From Pseudomonas typographi (GTDB lineage: Bacteria; Pseudomonadota; Gammaproteobacteria; Pseudomonadales; Pseudomonadaceae): DNA of 64,000 bases. Positions 62,523 through 64,000 of the stretch are shown piece after piece. The position numbers and the translations under genes were made by a program. The stretch is taken from assembly GCF_014694385.1 (NCBI RefSeq), contig NZ_JAAOCA010000006.1:1-64000 (forward strand), written 5' to 3'. The notes under the pieces were generated by a model. It was not told the origin of the DNA, ran no database searches, and saw only the letters and a list, made by a program, of their open reading frames with translations. Each line of letters starts with the position of its first letter. Position 1 is the stretch's first letter.

Positions 62523-64000
62523 CTAGGCGGCAGGCTGCAAAACCTGTTCGTACACTGCCACGCCGTCCAGATCGCGCAAGGTCACGGTCAATTCGCCGGT
62601 TTGCGCCTGGATGTTCACTTCGCCGAAGAACTGATAGCCGGCGAACGGCGACGTGTTTGGCGCCGGCGGCGCCTTCTGGAATACCACCTGTGGGCCAAAG
62701 GTGCCGTCGAGCGGGTTGGGCCCGAAGCTGCCAGCGTTGAGCGGGCCGGCGACGAACTCCCAGAACGGCTCGAAATCCTGGAACGCCGCGCGGTCGGGGT
62801 GGTAGTGGTGTGCCGCGCAGTAATGCACGTCGGCGGTGAGCCACAGCGTATTGCGCACCTGCTGCTCGCGCAGGTACGCCAGCAACTCGGCGATTTCCAG
62901 CTCCCGGCCCAACGGCCGGCCATCGTCGGCATTGGCAATCGCTTCCCAGCGGCCCACGCCCGGGCTCACTTCACCGTCCGGTACGCCCAGGCCGACCGGC
63001 ATGTCGGCGGCAATCACTTTCCACTGCGCGGTCGAGGCTTTGAGTTGCGCCTTGAGCCAGGCCAACTGGGTACGACCGAGAAACGCGCTGTCGGCGTTCA
63101 TGACCGTACCCAGGTTGGCATCATTGGGCCCGCGGTAGCTACGCATGTCGAGTACGAATACATCCAGCAACGGGCCATAGGCGATCTTGCGGTATACGCG
63201 GTGCCCTTCATCGGCCGCCTGCAAACGCATGGGAGAATACTCCAGCCACGCTTGCCGAGCATTGGCCACCAAGGCGGGGATAGCCTTGGTGTGATAACGC
63301 TCATCGAGCTGCTTGCTCGATGACCAGTTATTGGTCACCTCATGGTCATCCCACTGCCAGATCTGCGGCACCTCGGCATTGAAGCGGCGCACGTTCTCGT
63401 CCATCAGGTTGTAGCGATAGTTGCCTCGGTAGTCCGCCAGCGTCTCGGCCACCTTGCTCTTGGCTTCGCTGGTGAGGTTGCGCCATACCCGGCCACCTTC
63501 AGTGGCAACGCTCGCTGGCACCGGGCTGTCGGCGTAGATGGTATCGCCGCTGTGAATGAAGAAGTCTGGCAGGCGCAGGCGCATCGCTTCGTAGATACGC
63601 ATGCCGCCGATGTCGGGGTTGATGCCGAAACCCTGCCCTACGGTATCGCCGCTCCAGACAAAACGGATGTCGCGCTTTTGCGCCGGTACGCTGCGCAAAT
63701 GGCCGAACCACGGCTCACTGCTCACACCGGTGTTGGCGTCTTCGAACCACACCCGGTAAAAAATCGCCTGCCCCGCCGGTAGCCCGCTGAGTTCTACCCG
63801 CGCGGTAAAGTCAGTGCGGGCATCGGCCAATGTAGAAACCACCCGCCGCGGTGCGCTGAACATACTGCGGGTGTCCCACTCCACCACCATCTTTGCCGGG
63901 CGGTCGCAGCGGCTCCAGACCATTGCCCGGTCACCCAGCGGATCGCCGGCTTGCACACCGTCGGCCATCACCGGGCGGCTTTTGGCCGAGGCGATCACCG
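62523..64000 (-). CDS. phoD: PhoD-type alkaline phosphatase, N-terminus cut by window edge
   Basis: At least 492 residues of a PhoD/calcineurin-like phosphodiesterase. The visible start VMADGVQAGDPLGDRAMVWSR belongs to the N-terminal domain just after the signal, so the Tat signal lies beyond the edge. Metal ligands are in WSGDTVGQGFG, HSGDTIYADS, WQWDDHEVTNNWS and LTADVHYCAAHHY. It hydrolyses phosphodiesters and monoesters in the periplasm, usually under phosphate starvation. It is convergent with the PepSY reductase. Confidence 0.9.
   Translation of the reverse strand, partial: VIASAKSRPVMADGVQAGDPLGDRAMVWSRCDRPAKMVVEWDTRSMFSAPRRVVSTLADARTDFTARVELSGLPAGQAIFYRVWFEDANTGVSSEPWFGHLRSVPAQKRDIRFVWSGDTVGQGFGINPDIGGMRIYEAMRLRLPDFFIHSGDTIYADSPVPASVATEGGRVWRNLTSEAKSKVAETLADYRGNYRYNLMDENVRRFNAEVPQIWQWDDHEVTNNWSSSKQLDERYHTKAIPALVANARQAWLEYSPMRLQAADEGHRVYRKIAYGPLLDVFVLDMRSYRGPNDANLGTVMNADSAFLGRTQLAWLKAQLKASTAQWKVIAADMPVGLGVPDGEVSPGVGRWEAIANADDGRPLGRELEIAELLAYLREQQVRNTLWLTADVHYCAAHHYHPDRAAFQDFEPFWEFVAGPLNAGSFGPNPLDGTFGPQVVFQKAPPAPNTSPFAGYQFFGEVNIQAQTGELTVTLRDLDGVAVYEQVLQPAA

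Overview
The window reads as chromosomal DNA of a Pseudomonas (sensu lato, fluorescens/putida-like): high GC throughout, class I fumarase, prfC, a piuA/piuC/speC neighbourhood, an itaconate cluster ordered like the P. aeruginosa one, and several sulfonate/sulfate-ester and osmoprotectant ABC systems. I see no rRNA, tRNA, insertion sequence, prophage or CRISPR array. All family calls come from reading the sequence; no database search was run.

Layout. 1-5.8 kb: a sugar-acid-type catabolic region (MFS transporter, enolase-superfamily dehydratase, LysR regulator, DapA-family aldolase/dehydratase, atypical SDR). 6.2-10.6 kb: a minus-strand sulfonate-type operon (TauD-like dioxygenase, binding protein, permease, ATPase, sulfurtransferase). 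10.8-12.2 kb: DHA2 drug-efflux MFS. 12.3-12.4 kb: a structured intergenic element. 12.6-15.0 kb: a two-gene operon of a haem-oxygenase-like di-iron enzyme and a SAM methyltransferase. 15.35-23.4 kb: a complete alternative chemotaxis-type pathway (MCP, CheY, STAS protein, CheA, MCP, CheW, CheR, CheB) followed by an unknown membrane protein. 24.4-27.2 kb: copAB, with a 39-bp repeat array inside copA. 27.5-31.8 kb: an atsK-like sulfate-ester dioxygenase with a two-permease ABC transporter. 32.0-37.4 kb: orphan Tat-type polyamine-like binding protein, HDOD protein, MFS, 2Fe-2S reductase and GGDEF protein. 37.7-40.9 kb: fumarase and release factor 3.

40.9-46.4 kb: a long, hairpin-rich leader and a quaternary-amine/osmoprotectant ABC operon, then an ornithine-decarboxylase-type gene with its own AT-rich promoter and attenuator-like leader. 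46.5-50.2 kb: a small unknown protein and the iron-uptake pair piuC/piuA. 50.2-59.9 kb: an itaconate-type catabolic island (TRAP transporter, citramalyl-CoA lyase, CoA transferase, MmgE/PrpD protein, acyl-CoA dehydrogenase, MaoC hydratase, divergent LysR). 60.1-62.5 kb: a PepSY/flavodoxin/FNR reductase that in P. aeruginosa sits next to piuA. 62.5 kb to the end: a PhoD phosphatase cut by the window edge.

How the parts work together. Two LysR-centred regulons can be seen directly from repeated promoter motifs: one motif pair in the sugar-acid region (2979 and 5765) and one in the itaconate island (53321 and 58962), where it links the TRAP operon to the catabolic operon and the regulator. The best leads for undescribed biology are the di-iron enzyme/methyltransferase operon, the leader RNA of the osmoprotectant operon with mutually exclusive pairings, the leader of the decarboxylase gene, and the extra enzymes and regulator sites of the itaconate island.
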